Positions 43,203 to 53,337 of a stretch of DNA of 64,000 bases are shown one piece after another. The stretch spans positions 124,001 to 188,000 of the forward strand of contig JAGI01000003.1 of NCBI GenBank assembly GCA_000526575.1, written 5' to 3'. This DNA is from Clostridium sp. 12(A) (GTDB lineage: Bacteria > Bacillota > Clostridia > Lachnospirales > Lachnospiraceae). Both the position numbers and the translations under genes were made by a program. The notes under the pieces are model-generated. The model saw nothing but the letters and a program-made list of their open reading frames with translations, was not told the origin of the DNA and searched no databases. Each line of letters opens with the position of its first letter. Position 1 is the first letter of the stretch.

Positions 43203-46200
43203 CTAATTCATTTTGCCAATCTTTTCAAGTTTTTTTTCCACAACTTTGACATTTTTTTCACCAAGTTTCTTGGCTAAATGACGAATCAGCTCTTCATCGG
43301 CGTTGACATTGCGATTGCTAGGAAGAACCTTTTTTGCCCGTTCCTTTTCCAGATAGATGATAACAGAATCACTACCTTCTGATTCCTTTAATTCTTCTAA
43401 AAGCTCCCGTTCACTGCCTGCATAAGCGTCTTTGTCCGGGAATTTAAGCCAAAGCTCCTTAGGAAGAACGGAAAAGGGAATTACCCGCTCGCAGACCAGT
43501 TTTCCTACAGGATCATCACCAATGGATACTCTTCCCTGGATAAATACTTTGGATTCTTCTATAAAAACGTCACGTTTGCTTTCATAATCCTTGGGAAACA
43601 CGATTACTTCCACAGAACCAAGCAGATCTTCCAGAGTAATAAAAGCCATCATTTTGTTGTTTCTTGTAGTTTTTACTGTTTTCCCGGTAATCATTCCTCC
43701 GATGGTCACATAAGAACCGTCCTGCACCTTTGCGGCTCCGATTTCCTCATCTACAATAAAGTCATTGGTGACCGCGGTGATATTGTTTCTCCAGGTCTCC
43801 TCATAGGCTTCCATGGGATGACCGCTTAAGTAAATGCCAAGGGTCTCCTTTTCAAATGCCAGGATATCCTCTTTGATAAACTCTCCCACATCCGGAAACG
43901 TAATCTGGTAGTGAGTCTTTTCCTCTTCTCCTGCAAAATCAAAAAGAGTCATCTGGCCTTCCATGGTATTTTTACGATCCTTGCTCCTTTGATCTAAAAG
44001 CTCCGGAGCAATCAAAAGCTTCTGCTTTCTCGTCCCTGGAAGGGTATCAAGAGCTCCTGATTTAATGAAGTTTTCCAGGGTCCGCTTGTTGACTTCCTTG
44101 TTGCTCATCCGGTCGATAAAATCTTCCATGTCATGAAACACCCCATTTTGCTGGCGTTCCTGAACAATAAGTTCCACCACGGATCTTCCCACACTCTTGA
44201 TGGCAGAAAGGCCGTAACGAATGGATCCTCCTGACACAGAAAATCCGCTTTCTCCCTCATTAATATCAGGGGGAAGAATCTGAATGCCCATTTGTCTGCA
44301 GTTTAAAATATATTCCGATACCTTTGTTACATTATCCATAACAGAAGTCAGTAAAGCTGCCATAAACTCCTGAGGATAATAATATTTTAAATAAGCTGTC
44401 TGATAGGAAACCACTGCATAAGCGGCCGCATGGGACTTGTTAAAGGCATACTTGGCAAAATCGATCATCTCATCGTAGATGCGGTTCGCCACCTTTTCAT
44501 CTATGCCATTGGCAATACAACCGGTAACTCCTTCCTCCGGATTACCATAAACAAAGTTCTGACGCTCCTTTTCCATGACGTATGTCTTCTTCTTTGACAT
44601 GGCTCTGCGGACAAGATCGCTTCGGCCCATGGTGTAACCAGCCAGATCCCGCACGATCTGCATAACCTGCTCCTGATAAACAATACAGCCGTGTGTCGGC
44701 CTTAAGATAGGTTCGAGCTGAGGACAGTCAAAGGTGATCGACGCCCTGTCATTCTTCCCTTTTAAGTATTTGGGGATAAAGTCCATAGGACCTGGACGAT
44801 ACAGGGAGATTCCGGCTATAATGTCCTCCAGGCTTTCTGGCTTTAACTCTTTCATAAAGCTTTTCATACCAGAACTCTCCAGCTGGAACACGCCTTCGTC
44901 TTTTCCGGTACCAATGGAATTTAAAACAGCCTTATCATCATAATTAATAAGGTCCATATCAATGATAATATCCCTGTTTTTCTCCACTTCTGCGACTGCC
45001 TTCTGGATAACGGTCAGGGTACGAAGTCCCAGGAAGTCCATCTTTAACAGTCCCAGTTCTTCCAACGTTGTCATGGTAAACTGAGTCGTGATGGTTCCGT
45101 CCGCAGCTCTTGATAAGGGGACGTATTCATCCACTGAATTCTTACTGATTACTACTCCTGCCGCATGCATAGAGGTATGCCTTGGCAATCCCTCCAGACG
45201 CATAGACATATCAATTAAGTATTTGACCTCAGAGTCCTCATTGTAGGCACTACGAAGGTCAGGGCTTTGTTTTAGGGCCTTCTCAAGGGTCATGCCAAGA
45301 TCACCCGGGATCATCTTCGCAATGGCGTCACAGCGGGCATAAGGCATATCAAGCACTCTTCCAACGTCACGGACCACACCCTTTGCTGCCAGGGTACCAA
45401 AGGTCACGATCTGAACCACCTGATCCTTGCCGTACTTCTCCACCACATAATCGATGACTTCCTGCCGCCGTTCGAAGCAGAAGTCAATATCGATATCCGG
45501 CATGGATACTCGTTCCGGGTTCAGGAAACGTTCAAACAGCAGGTTATAGCGTATGGGGTCAATATTGGTAATTCCCAGACAGTAGGATACAATACTGCCG
45601 GCGGCAGAACCTCTTCCTGGCCCCACCATAATGTCCTGGGATCTGGCATAATGGATGAAGTCCCAAACGATTAAGAAGTAATCCACGTATCCCATGGAGT
45701 GGATGACATCAAGCTCATAATCAAGCCTCTCCTTTAAGGTTCCGTCGTCTTCCGGATAATGCTCTTTGAAGCCATCGGTACACAGTTTATTTAAATAAGT
45801 CCAGGAATCAAACCCTTCCGGCACTTCATATTTAGGAAGCTTGGTCACTCCAAACTCAATATCTACGTTACAGCGGTCTGCAATTTTCTGAGTGTTGTCA
45901 ACAGCCTGAGTGGCAAAGGAAAACAAGGTTCTCATCTCTTCCTCAGACTTACAATAGTACTGACCCCCTTCATAGCGCATCCGGTTCTCATCTGCAACCT
46001 TTTTCCCCGTCTGAATGCATAAGAGGATGTCGTGTGGTGCCTCATCTTCTGCATAGGTATAATGAATATCATTGGTCGCCACAAGGTCAATTCCGATTTC
46101 CTGACTCATGCGGACCAGCCCCTGATTGACGGTCTGCTGGGCCGCAATCCCATGGTCCTGAAGCTCTAAAAAGAAGTTTCCTTTTCCAAATATCTCCTGA

Positions 46201-46685
46201 TAATGAAGGGCTGCCGCCTTTCCCTGATCGTAAAGACCACGGCTTATGTACCGCTGGACCTCGCCTGCCAGACATGCACTAAGAGCAATGATCCCTTCGT
46301 GATACTTCTCTAAAATCTCATAATCCACTCTTGGTTTATAATAAAATCCATCTACAAATCCCTTGGAAACAATCTTCATCAGATTTTGATACCCTTGGTT
46401 GTTTTCTGCAAGAAGTACCAGATGGTAGTATCTGTCTTCTCCGCTGTTAACCTCCCGGTCAAATCTTGAACCGGAGGTAACATACACCTCACACCCAATA
46501 ATGGGCTTAATTTCGGCTTCTTTGGCTGCTCTGTAAAAATCGATCACGCCATACATGACACCATGGTCTGTGATCGCTACACTGTCCATACCAAGTTCCT
46601 TGACTCTGTGCACAAGCTCTTTGATTTTACTGGAACCATCCAAAAGACTGTATTCTGTATGGACGTGTAAATGCGTAAATGCCAT
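43203..46685 (-). CDS. dnaE: DNA polymerase III alpha subunit
   Basis: A 1160-residue replicative polymerase subunit of the DnaE type. The N-terminal PHP domain starts FTHLHVHTEYSLLDGSSKIK. The polymerase domain has GPGRGSAAGSIVSYCLGI and PDIDIDFCFERRQEVIDYV with the catalytic aspartates. Helix-hairpin-helix and OB regions follow, the latter with GGMITGKTVKTTRNNKMMAF. AAGGAG precedes the ATG. The absence of a built-in 3'-5' exonuclease separates it from PolC. It is followed by pfkA 60 bases later. Confidence 0.97.
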   Translation of the reverse strand: MAFTHLHVHTEYSLLDGSSKIKELVHRVKELGMDSVAITDHGVMYGVIDFYRAAKEAEIKPIIGCEVYVTSGSRFDREVNSGEDRYYHLVLLAENNQGYQNLMKIVSKGFVDGFYYKPRVDYEILEKYHEGIIALSACLAGEVQRYISRGLYDQGKAAALHYQEIFGKGNFFLELQDHGIAAQQTVNQGLVRMSQEIGIDLVATNDIHYTYAEDEAPHDILLCIQTGKKVADENRMRYEGGQYYCKSEEEMRTLFSFATQAVDNTQKIADRCNVDIEFGVTKLPKYEVPEGFDSWTYLNKLCTDGFKEHYPEDDGTLKERLDYELDVIHSMGYVDYFLIVWDFIHYARSQDIMVGPGRGSAAGSIVSYCLGITNIDPIRYNLLFERFLNPERVSMPDIDIDFCFERRQEVIDYVVEKYGKDQVVQIVTFGTLAAKGVVRDVGRVLDMPYARCDAIAKMIPGDLGMTLEKALKQSPDLRSAYNEDSEVKYLIDMSMRLEGLPRHTSMHAAGVVISKNSVDEYVPLSRAADGTITTQFTMTTLEELGLLKMDFLGLRTLTVIQKAVAEVEKNRDIIIDMDLINYDDKAVLNSIGTGKDEGVFQLESSGMKSFMKELKPESLEDIIAGISLYRPGPMDFIPKYLKGKNDRASITFDCPQLEPILRPTHGCIVYQEQVMQIVRDLAGYTMGRSDLVRRAMSKKKTYVMEKERQNFVYGNPEEGVTGCIANGIDEKVANRIYDEMIDFAKYAFNKSHAAAYAVVSYQTAYLKYYYPQEFMAALLTSVMDNVTKVSEYILNCRQMGIQILPPDINEGESGFSVSGGSIRYGLSAIKSVGRSVVELIVQERQQNGVFHDMEDFIDRMSNKEVNKRTLENFIKSGALDTLPGTRKQKLLIAPELLDQRSKDRKNTMEGQMTLFDFAGEEEKTHYQITFPDVGEFIKEDILAFEKETLGIYLSGHPMEAYEETWRNNITAVTNDFIVDEEIGAAKVQDGSYVTIGGMITGKTVKTTRNNKMMAFITLEDLLGSVEVIVFPKDYESKRDVFIEESKVFIQGRVSIGDDPVGKLVCERVIPFSVLPKELWLKFPDKDAYAGSERELLEELKESEGSDSVIIYLEKERAKKVLPSNRNVNADEELIRHLAKKLGEKNVKVVEKKLEKIGKMN

Positions 46686-46776
46686 CTGTCGTATCTCCTT
46701 CTTTCCTTATTTCTTCTATTATAGCACAAAGGGAGTCGCCCTGAAACATCTTATCCCAACTTTTCATAAACAACAA

Positions 46777-46816
46777 GAGGCGGAGCTTCCATACCGTTCT
46801 ATGGAAATCTCCGCCT
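46777..46816 (-). terminator. Terminator after the HPr-like gene
   Basis: Minus-strand AAGGCGGAGATTTCCATA pairs imperfectly with TATGGAAGCTCCGCCTC. It ends the hprK-murB-rapZ-whiA-crh group and stands just before dnaE. Confidence 0.7.
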
Positions 46817-46840
46817 TATCATCTACCTATTATTTCAGAA

Positions 46841-47098
46841 TCACTCATGATTGCTTAAATATTTCTCAATCTCGGTAACAGCCTGTTCCTCATCCGTACC
46901 TTCCGCTGTGACCGTAATCTGCTCCCCAGCCGCAAGACCAAGGGTCATCATCCCCATAATGCTCTTTGCATTGACTCTTTTGGATTCGATCTCAACATAG
47001 ATGTTGCTGTCATACTGACTTGCAACCTGAACTAACATAGCTACCGGTCTGGCTTCTAAGCCTGATGCGAGTTCCACGGTGACTGTTCTTCTTACCAT
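46841..47098 (-). CDS. Crh-like HPr-family protein (Glu at position 15)
   Basis: An 85-residue HPr-fold protein. The start MVRRTVTVELASGLEARPVA is set by GAGGAGG upstream. The catalytic His15 of HPr is replaced by Glu15, so it cannot take part in sugar phosphotransfer; Ser46 (VNAKSIMGMM) is kept at exactly the usual place, so it can still be phosphorylated by HPr kinase. This is the pattern of Crh, a catabolite co-repressor partner of CcpA in Bacillus, where the residue is Gln. The position after rapZ and whiA matches the Bacillus crh operon, and hprK is three genes upstream. Confidence 0.85.
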   Translation of the reverse strand: MVRRTVTVELASGLEARPVAMLVQVASQYDSNIYVEIESKRVNAKSIMGMMTLGLAAGEQITVTAEGTDEEQAVTEIEKYLSNHE

Positions 47099-47127
47099 AA
47101 TTATCCTCCTCATTCCTATGAACGAAT

Positions 47128-48096
47128 CTATTCCATTCTGCTGCCCATACCTGCGGTGCGCAGACGCCCTGCCAGATCACAAAGTTTCCTCAGCCGGTGA
47201 TTCACTCCTGATTTTCCCACTGGTGGGTCAAGCGCTTCTCCAAGCTCCTTTAAGGTAGCTTCCGGTCTTTCAAGTCTCTCTCTGGCAATCTCCCTTAAAT
47301 TGTCGGGGAGATTATCAAGTCCTATTGTATCTTTGATATACTCTATATCTTCTATCTGCTTAACCGCAGCGGATACCGTTTTGTTAATGTTGGCAGTTTC
47401 GCAGTTTACCTGACGGTTTACGCTGTTACGCATGTCCTTTAAAATCCTGATATTTTCAAGCTCCATTAGGGTAACCGGGGCTTCCATCACATTTAAGATA
47501 TCTACGATCTGGTTTCCCTCTTTGATATAGACCACGTAATAACGCTTTCTTTTTACAATTTTTGCTTCAAGGCCAAAGGTGGCAATAATATTCTTTAACT
47601 GCTCTGCTTTCTCTTCTGTTGCACAAACGATTTCAAAATGATAGAATTTCTCAGGATCGCTAATGGAACCTGAGGATAAAAAAGCTCCTCTGATAAATGC
47701 TCTTCTACAGCAGGACTGCTGGATGACTACATTCTGTACTACATTTAAGTTTTCCCCAACTTCTCCGTTTTCATCAAGAAGCTTTACTGCATGCAAAACC
47801 CTAAGGGCATCCTCATGCTCCCGGATTGTAACGGTATACGTCCGGTTCTTATTCAAGTAAGCGTTTCTTCTAATAGAAACATCAGTACTTATATTAAATG
47901 TTTTTTTCAATAATGTAAAGTACTTTCTTGCAACTGCTACATTTTCCGTATGAATTTTAATGGTGTATCTGTCTTCTTCGGATATGATTATTTTCCCGCA
48001 AAGACTGATAATAGCGGCCATCTCCGCAATCTGACAATGCCTTGCCGGACTGATCTGCCGGGAAAGCTCTTCTTTTAACTTGGAAGAAAATGACAT
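47128..48096 (-). CDS. whiA: DNA-binding protein WhiA
   Basis: A 322-residue protein with an N-terminal LAGLIDADG-like domain (CCRRAFIRGAFLSSGSISDP) and a C-terminal helix-turn-helix (ATLKELGEALDPPVGKSGVN, HRLRKLCDLA). In Firmicutes it influences cell division and chromosome segregation. It begins two bases after the rapZ stop. The start MSFSSKLKEEL matches the family N-terminus, although the ribosome site (AAAGGATG) is a little distant. Confidence 0.95.
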   Translation of the reverse strand: MSFSSKLKEELSRQISPARHCQIAEMAAIISLCGKIIISEEDRYTIKIHTENVAVARKYFTLLKKTFNISTDVSIRRNAYLNKNRTYTVTIREHEDALRVLHAVKLLDENGEVGENLNVVQNVVIQQSCCRRAFIRGAFLSSGSISDPEKFYHFEIVCATEEKAEQLKNIIATFGLEAKIVKRKRYYVVYIKEGNQIVDILNVMEAPVTLMELENIRILKDMRNSVNRQVNCETANINKTVSAAVKQIEDIEYIKDTIGLDNLPDNLREIARERLERPEATLKELGEALDPPVGKSGVNHRLRKLCDLAGRLRTAGMGSRME

Positions 48097-48098
48097 GT

Positions 48099-48980
48099 CT
48101 AGCCCATCCTTTTCCGTATACTATCCTTATCAATATCTCTGTGCTCTATCTTAAGCCCGAATTCCTCACTGGGCTTAAGCCTGTCATAGACTGCTTTTGC
48201 AATGGTTACGGAACGGTGCTTGCCTCCGGTACAGCCAATGGCTATTACCAGCTGGTTTTTCCCTTCCTGCACATAATTGGGAATGAGAAAGTCCAGCATA
48301 TCATATAGCTTGTCCAAAAACAAGTCAGCGGTTCCATGTTGCATGACATAGTCCCGCACGATCTTTTCTTCTCCGGTTTTGTGCCGAAGGTCTTCCACGT
48401 AATAAGGATTTGGGAGAAATCTCACATCAAACACCAGGTCTGCATCAGAAGGAATCCCATATTTAAAACCAAAGGAAAGCAGAGTAATATATAGATTCCG
48501 GTAAGATTCATGGTTAACAAAAATCTTCTCCAGTTCCTGTCTCAATTCTTTTGTAAGAAGCTTGCTGGTATCTATAATATAATCTGCCTCTTCCTTTAAG
48601 AACGCCAGCTTCCCCCGCTCTTTTATGATACCGCTGTCAATCCGTCCTCCTGCTGCCAGAGGGTGCGCCCTTCTGGTCTCCTTATACCGCTTGATGAGTG
48701 TCTCATCACCAGCATCCAGGAAAAGGATCTCAAAGGGCACCCGGTTTCTGGACCATTCATCAAAAATCCGATTCAGTACCGACAGATCTTCTCCGCTTCG
48801 GATATCAATTCCAAGAGCAGCATTGGGTATGCCGTCCGGATTGTTAAGGGTCAGTTCTGCGAACTTTTCAATCAGAGGGATGGGAAGATTATCCACGCAG
48901 TAAAACCCCATGTCTTCCAACATCTTTAACGCCTGCGTCTTGCCTGCTCCAGACATGCCAGTTATTATTACAAGCCTCAC
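48099..48980 (-). CDS. rapZ: RNase adapter / nucleotide-binding protein RapZ
   Basis: A 293-residue P-loop protein (YvcJ in Bacillus). The start is GTG, with AAAGGAG upstream, giving RLVIITGMSGAGKTQALKML with the Walker A. It continues GVIDNLP-like FYCVDNLPIPLIEKF, LFLDAGDETLIKRYKETRR and CTGGKHRSVTIAKAVYDRL near the C-terminus. In enteric bacteria it guides RNase E to a small RNA; in Firmicutes its role is less clear. It is grouped with whiA and the HPr-like gene, the widespread arrangement. Confidence 0.95.
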   Translation of the reverse strand: MRLVIITGMSGAGKTQALKMLEDMGFYCVDNLPIPLIEKFAELTLNNPDGIPNAALGIDIRSGEDLSVLNRIFDEWSRNRVPFEILFLDAGDETLIKRYKETRRAHPLAAGGRIDSGIIKERGKLAFLKEEADYIIDTSKLLTKELRQELEKIFVNHESYRNLYITLLSFGFKYGIPSDADLVFDVRFLPNPYYVEDLRHKTGEEKIVRDYVMQHGTADLFLDKLYDMLDFLIPNYVQEGKNQLVIAIGCTGGKHRSVTIAKAVYDRLKPSEEFGLKIEHRDIDKDSIRKRMG

Positions 48981-48999
48981 GTTGTTCTCCTTTGCACTG

Positions 49000-49911
49000 T
49001 TAGAACTTACCCAGCGTCTTTACTTCCATCTCAAGCTCTACTCCGGATTTTTTTCTTACCCGTTCCTTTACTTCCTCACAAAGTGCCTTAATATCCGCCG
49101 CAGTGGCATGATCTTTATTGATCACAAAACCGCAATGCTTATCTGATACCTGTGCACCACCCAGGGTAAATCCCCTCAGTCCTGCATCTTCAATCAGCTT
49201 ACCTGCAAAATAACCTTCCGGTCTTTTAAAGGTACTGCCTGCACTGGGATATTCCAAAGGCTGTTTTTCTTTTCTTCTTCCGGCAAGTTCATCCATCCTG
49301 CTCTTAATAGAAACCGGATCTCCCTCCTTTAACCGGATTTTGGCATCCAGTACCACGTATTGCATTGGTATGATGCAGCTGGTTCGATATCCAAGATTCA
49401 GCTCTGGAGCTGGAATTTCTTTTACTTCGCCCTCAGGAGTCAATACCCTGACAGAGCGCAGCACCTCTTTCATCTCAGAACCATATGCACCGGCATTCAT
49501 TACAACCGCTCCTCCCAGTGTACCCGGGATGCCTGCTGCAAATTCAAACCCTGTTAAGGATGCCTTATAAGCCTCCTGGGCAATCCGGGCTAAAGAAAGT
49601 CCGGCACCAGCCTGAACAATCCCTGTTTCCCGGTCCACTTCACAGCCTGCAAAGCCGTCCATGGATATTACAACTCCGTCAAACCCTTCATCTCCCACCA
49701 GAAGATTGCTTCCATTCCCTAGAATGAAATAAGGAACCTCTTCTTCCCGGCATACACGCAGAACACCAGAAAGCTCCTTTTCCCCGGTTGGAGTTACAAA
49801 GCAGGCAGCAGGTCCGCCTACCTTGAAGGATGTATGCTTTCGCATCTCTTCCCCTACTTTTATATGGTTTTTATCGGCTGCACCAAGAAGTTTTTCATAA
49901 ATATCAGTCAT
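49000..49911 (-). CDS. murB: UDP-N-acetylenolpyruvoylglucosamine reductase
   Basis: A 303-residue FAD enzyme of peptidoglycan precursor synthesis, reducing UDP-GlcNAc-enolpyruvate to UDP-MurNAc. It has MRKHTSFKVGGPAACFVTP, ILGNGSNLLVGDEGF, GIPGTLGGAVVMNAGAYGSE, YPSAGSTFKRPEGYFAGKLI (with the catalytic Ser) and the C-terminal part of a type II MurB. The ATG at 49911 with GAGGTG upstream is preferred over a TTG four codons earlier. It starts eight bases after hprK. Confidence 0.95.
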   Translation of the reverse strand: MTDIYEKLLGAADKNHIKVGEEMRKHTSFKVGGPAACFVTPTGEKELSGVLRVCREEEVPYFILGNGSNLLVGDEGFDGVVISMDGFAGCEVDRETGIVQAGAGLSLARIAQEAYKASLTGFEFAAGIPGTLGGAVVMNAGAYGSEMKEVLRSVRVLTPEGEVKEIPAPELNLGYRTSCIIPMQYVVLDAKIRLKEGDPVSIKSRMDELAGRRKEKQPLEYPSAGSTFKRPEGYFAGKLIEDAGLRGFTLGGAQVSDKHCGFVINKDHATAADIKALCEEVKERVRKKSGVELEMEVKTLGKF

Positions 49912-49919
49912 CAGACACC

Positions 49920-50852
49920 TCAATCATCCTGTTTTCTTGACAGGTTTGCCTGGACGCGGTTATATAATTCCTGAGCCGCGTTGTACCCCATCTTCTTTTG
50001 TCTGTAATTAACAGCCGCTGATTCAACGATAATGGCCAGGTTACGTCCTGGACGTACTGGAATGGAATGACACACCACCCGGTTTCCTAAAAATTCCGTA
50101 TACTGGTCTTCAATCCCCAGTCTGTCATATTCTTTATCTTTATCCCAGTCCTCTAATTTAATTACCATATCAATGGCCTGGGTATCTTTTACGCTTTCCA
50201 CACCGAACAGGGTCTTTACATCAATGATTCCAATTCCCCTTAATTCGATAAAATGCTTTGTAATTTCCGGAGCTCTTCCGATCAGGGTCGCATCACTTAC
50301 CTTACGGATCTCCACAACATCATCGGTCACCAGACGATGTCCTCGTTTGATCAGTTCCAGAGCTGCTTCGCTTTTTCCGATACCGCTCTCTCCCATGATA
50401 AGCACGCCTTCACCAAAAACATCCACTAAAACACCGTGAATGCTGATGCAGGGAGCCAGCTTAACTTTTAACCAGCGGATAATCTCTGCCATTAAGTCAG
50501 ATGTGGTCTTATCTGAAACAAGGCAGGGAACGCCGTAATGGTTGCAAAGAGCCAGGATATCCTCATCAGGAACCTGGCTGCGGCTGTATACCAGGCACGG
50601 AATCTGACAGGCTAAAAGCTTATCGTACATCTCAAGCTTTCTCTCTCTGCCCATCTGATTGATATATTCCTGCTCCACATAGCCGATGATCTGCACTCTT
50701 TCATTATCAAAATGATCAAAAAATCCAGTAAGCTGCAGTGCCGGACGATTGACATCAGGATGGCTTAATACAATTTTATCCGCATCAATCTCCGGAGTCA
50801 TATTCCTAAGACTCATCTTTTCGATCAAATCCGTAATCGCTACTCCATGCAT
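49920..50852 (-). CDS. hprK: HPr kinase/phosphorylase
   Basis: A 310-residue bifunctional enzyme phosphorylating and dephosphorylating Ser46 of HPr or Crh. The N-terminal domain (1-125) contains TGFFDHFDNERVQIIG. The C-terminal domain has HGVLVDVFGEG with the conserved His, the P-loop GESGIGKS (154-161), HRLVTDDVVEI and ELRGIGIIDV. It is the first gene of a group ending in a Crh-like protein that keeps Ser46, so writer and substrate are co-transcribed. AAGGAG stands ten bases before the ATG. Confidence 0.96.
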   Translation of the reverse strand: MHGVAITDLIEKMSLRNMTPEIDADKIVLSHPDVNRPALQLTGFFDHFDNERVQIIGYVEQEYINQMGRERKLEMYDKLLACQIPCLVYSRSQVPDEDILALCNHYGVPCLVSDKTTSDLMAEIIRWLKVKLAPCISIHGVLVDVFGEGVLIMGESGIGKSEAALELIKRGHRLVTDDVVEIRKVSDATLIGRAPEITKHFIELRGIGIIDVKTLFGVESVKDTQAIDMVIKLEDWDKDKEYDRLGIEDQYTEFLGNRVVCHSIPVRPGRNLAIIVESAAVNYRQKKMGYNAAQELYNRVQANLSRKQDD

Positions 50853-50925
50853 GGCGAAACGCTCCTTTTTCCATCTGTTTTTTTCATACTAACACAGATT
50901 CCGTATTTTGAAAAGCTTATAATGG

Positions 50926-52794
50926 TCAATGAAAAAAATCATAAACGCTCTTAGCCGCTCTGGCGTTCATGCCCGGAACTTTTAAAAGTTCCTCCATGGA
51001 AGCTTCTTTTATAGGCTCCAGCCCTTTAAATTCACGCATAAGCGCTTTTCTGCGGTTTGGCCCAATTCCTTCAATATCATCAAGGATGGACTTCACCTGT
51101 CCCTTGCTTCTTAAGCTTCTATGGTATTCAATTGCAAACCGATGGGCTTCATCCTGGACTCTTGTTATCAGCTTAAAGCCTTCAGAATGCCGGTCAATGG
51201 GAATCTCCACATTGTTATAGTAAAGTCCCCTGGTACGATGGTTATCATCCTTTACCATACCGCAGACGGGAATTGCAAGCCCCAGATCCTGAATAACCTG
51301 AAGCGCAATATTTACCTGCCCCCGGCCGCCATCCATCATAATGAGATCCGGAAAACGGGTGAAGCTTCCAAACTCTTCATCCACGCCCTTTTCCTTTAGC
51401 TCCTCTGCTTCCTTTAATCCATGGGAAAACCTTCTGGTCAGCACCTCATGCATGGAGGCATAGTCATTGGCTCCCTTTACCCATTTTATTTTAAACTTTC
51501 GATAATCATTACGCTTTGGTTTGCCATTTTCGTAGACTATCATAGAGCCTACTGACTCGAAACCGCTGATATTTGAAATGTCGAACGCTTCAATTCTCCT
51601 GACTTCCGTAAGCCCAAGCCAATTGCCCACTTCGTTCATGGCTCCAATGGTACGCAGCTCTTCCCGTTTGATCTTTTCCTTATCCTGAGATAAAACAAGG
51701 GCAGCGTTCTTCTCCGCCAGCTCCACCAGACGTTCCTTCTGGCCCTTTCTTGGAACCATGATTTTCACCTTCTGGCCTCGCTTGGCAGACAGCCATTCTT
51801 CGATTACCGTATCATCCTCAAGTCCGGTCTGTACCCACAGCTCCTTGGGAACAAAGGGCGTTCCTGCATAAAACTGCTTTACAAAGCCGGTCAGGATCTG
51901 CTGGTTATCCTCAGCTGCTCCAATATTTACATGAAAATGCTCCCGGCCGATCAGCCTGCCTTCCCGAACAAAAAATACCTGAACAACGGCATCCTTTTCA
52001 TCCTTAGCCATGGCAATGATATCCCGGTCTTCCATACCGCTGTCCGTAATCTTCTGCTTTTGGGCGATCTGCTTTACGCTGTTTAACAAATCCCTGAATT
52101 CAATGGCCTTTTCATAATCCATCTCTTCTGAGGCAGCCTGCATCTTCTCCTCTAACATGGTAATGACCGGACTGTATTTCCCGCCCAGAAATTCCAGGGC
52201 CTGACTAATAGACTTTCCGTAATCTTCCTTGTTAATATAGCCCTGGCACGGAGCCTGACACTGCTTAATATGGTAATTTAAGCATGGCCGTTCCTTGCCG
52301 ATATCTCTGGGCAGATTCCGGTTGCAGGTTCGTATCTGATATAGCTTATGAATCAGCTCTATGGTATCCTTCACAGCTCCAGCGCTGGTGTAGGGACCAA
52401 AATACTTGCATTTGTCCTTTTTCATCTCTCTGGAGAACAGCACACGGGGAAAGTCCTCGTTTACCGTAACTTTAATATAAGGATAGGTTTTATCATCCTT
52501 AAGCATGGTATTATAGCGAGGACGGTGCTCCTTGATCAAGTTGCATTCCAATACAAGAGCTTCCAATTCCGAGTCTGTTATAATGTATTCAAACCGTGCG
52601 ATCCTCGACACCATCTGTTCGATTTTTGCCGTCTTGTTTCTGCTGCTTTGGAAATACTGCCTGACCCTGTTTTTTAAGCTGATTGCTTTTCCTACATAGA
52701 TAATTTCGTCCCTCCTGTCATGCATGATATACACTCCAGGCTGGGACGGCAGTTTTTTTAATTCTTCTTCTATATTAAATTCGATGTGGTCCAT
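50926..52794 (-). CDS. uvrC: Excinuclease ABC subunit C
   Basis: A 622-residue nucleotide excision repair nuclease, which makes both cuts beside UvrB-bound damage. The N-terminal GIY-YIG domain has [20 protein letters not shown]. The central UvrB-binding region is [20 protein letters not shown]. The C-terminal RNase H-like part has [12 protein letters not shown] and [16 protein letters not shown] terminal helix-hairpin-helix pair is seen in [22 protein letters not shown] about ten bases upstream supports the ATG. Confidence 0.97.
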   Translation of the reverse strand: MDHIEFNIEEELKKLPSQPGVYIMHDRRDEIIYVGKAISLKNRVRQYFQSSRNKTAKIEQMVSRIARFEYIITDSELEALVLECNLIKEHRPRYNTMLKDDKTYPYIKVTVNEDFPRVLFSREMKKDKCKYFGPYTSAGAVKDTIELIHKLYQIRTCNRNLPRDIGKERPCLNYHIKQCQAPCQGYINKEDYGKSISQALEFLGGKYSPVITMLEEKMQAASEEMDYEKAIEFRDLLNSVKQIAQKQKITDSGMEDRDIIAMAKDEKDAVVQVFFVREGRLIGREHFHVNIGAAEDNQQILTGFVKQFYAGTPFVPKELWVQTGLEDDTVIEEWLSAKRGQKVKIMVPRKGQKERLVELAEKNAALVLSQDKEKIKREELRTIGAMNEVGNWLGLTEVRRIEAFDISNISGFESVGSMIVYENGKPKRNDYRKFKIKWVKGANDYASMHEVLTRRFSHGLKEAEELKEKGVDEEFGSFTRFPDLIMMDGGRGQVNIALQVIQDLGLAIPVCGMVKDDNHRTRGLYYNNVEIPIDRHSEGFKLITRVQDEAHRFAIEYHRSLRSKGQVKSILDDIEGIGPNRRKALMREFKGLEPIKEASMEELLKVPGMNARAAKSVYDFFH

Positions 52795-52803
52795 GAAAAC
52801 GAA

Positions 52804-53322
52804 TCACCTCAATCTTGATCCATCGTACTTATTTTGTAGTTCCAGATGCCGCTTAATTGCGTAATACTTCTCTTCCGGTTCAGAATCCAGCCGTCCGATC
52901 TCCAGTATTTCACAAATAGCAAGAAGCTCTTCCGGCGAAAATTCATCCTTTCTGTCGAAAAGAACCTCCAGTTTCTCATGATACGTCCTTGCGTCAAGAA
53001 ATGCAAGAAGATTTTTATTGGTTGCCCTTAAATCTTCCGGATGAGCCCCTGCGGGAGCCTCCTCCTGGGGGGCTGTTTCCGGGGCTGCTTCTATGTTTAT
53101 CTTCTCAAACCGGTATTTTTGCTTTACTTCTGGATACTTCTCATGATCCACCTCACTGACAAACATATCATAAGGGCGGACATATACCTGATAGGTACCG
53201 TAAAGTGCCTGATATACCACCATCTTTTCCCTTGTTTCCGAGTGAGTGGCTACCGATACGATCTGATACATCTTATCTTTAAAATGTCTGTAAAAATCTC
53301 CTGGCCTGGGTTCTTTTTCCAT
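52804..53322 (-). CDS. DUF1653-domain protein
   Basis: A 172-residue soluble protein. Residues 5-70 are a DUF1653 domain (RPGDFYRHFKDKMYQIV, HSETREKMVVYQALYG, YVRPYDMFVSEVD), whose function is not known. The rest is an acidic linker and a C-terminal helical part with LLAFLDARTYHEKLEVLFDR. The ATG at 53322 is chosen because GAGGAAAG precedes it. It lies nine bases before uvrC and 15 after the lipoprotein gene, so it is in the same transcript. Confidence 0.75.
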   Translation of the reverse strand: MEKEPRPGDFYRHFKDKMYQIVSVATHSETREKMVVYQALYGTYQVYVRPYDMFVSEVDHEKYPEVKQKYRFEKINIEAAPETAPQEEAPAGAHPEDLRATNKNLLAFLDARTYHEKLEVLFDRKDEFSPEELLAICEILEIGRLDSEPEEKYYAIKRHLELQNKYDGSRLR

Positions 53323-53337
53323 GGCTTTCCTCACTTC

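Noticed and set aside
46087-46275. Minus-strand 62-codon ORF inside dnaE
   Set aside because: It lies in an alternative frame of a well-supported gene and has no ribosome site.
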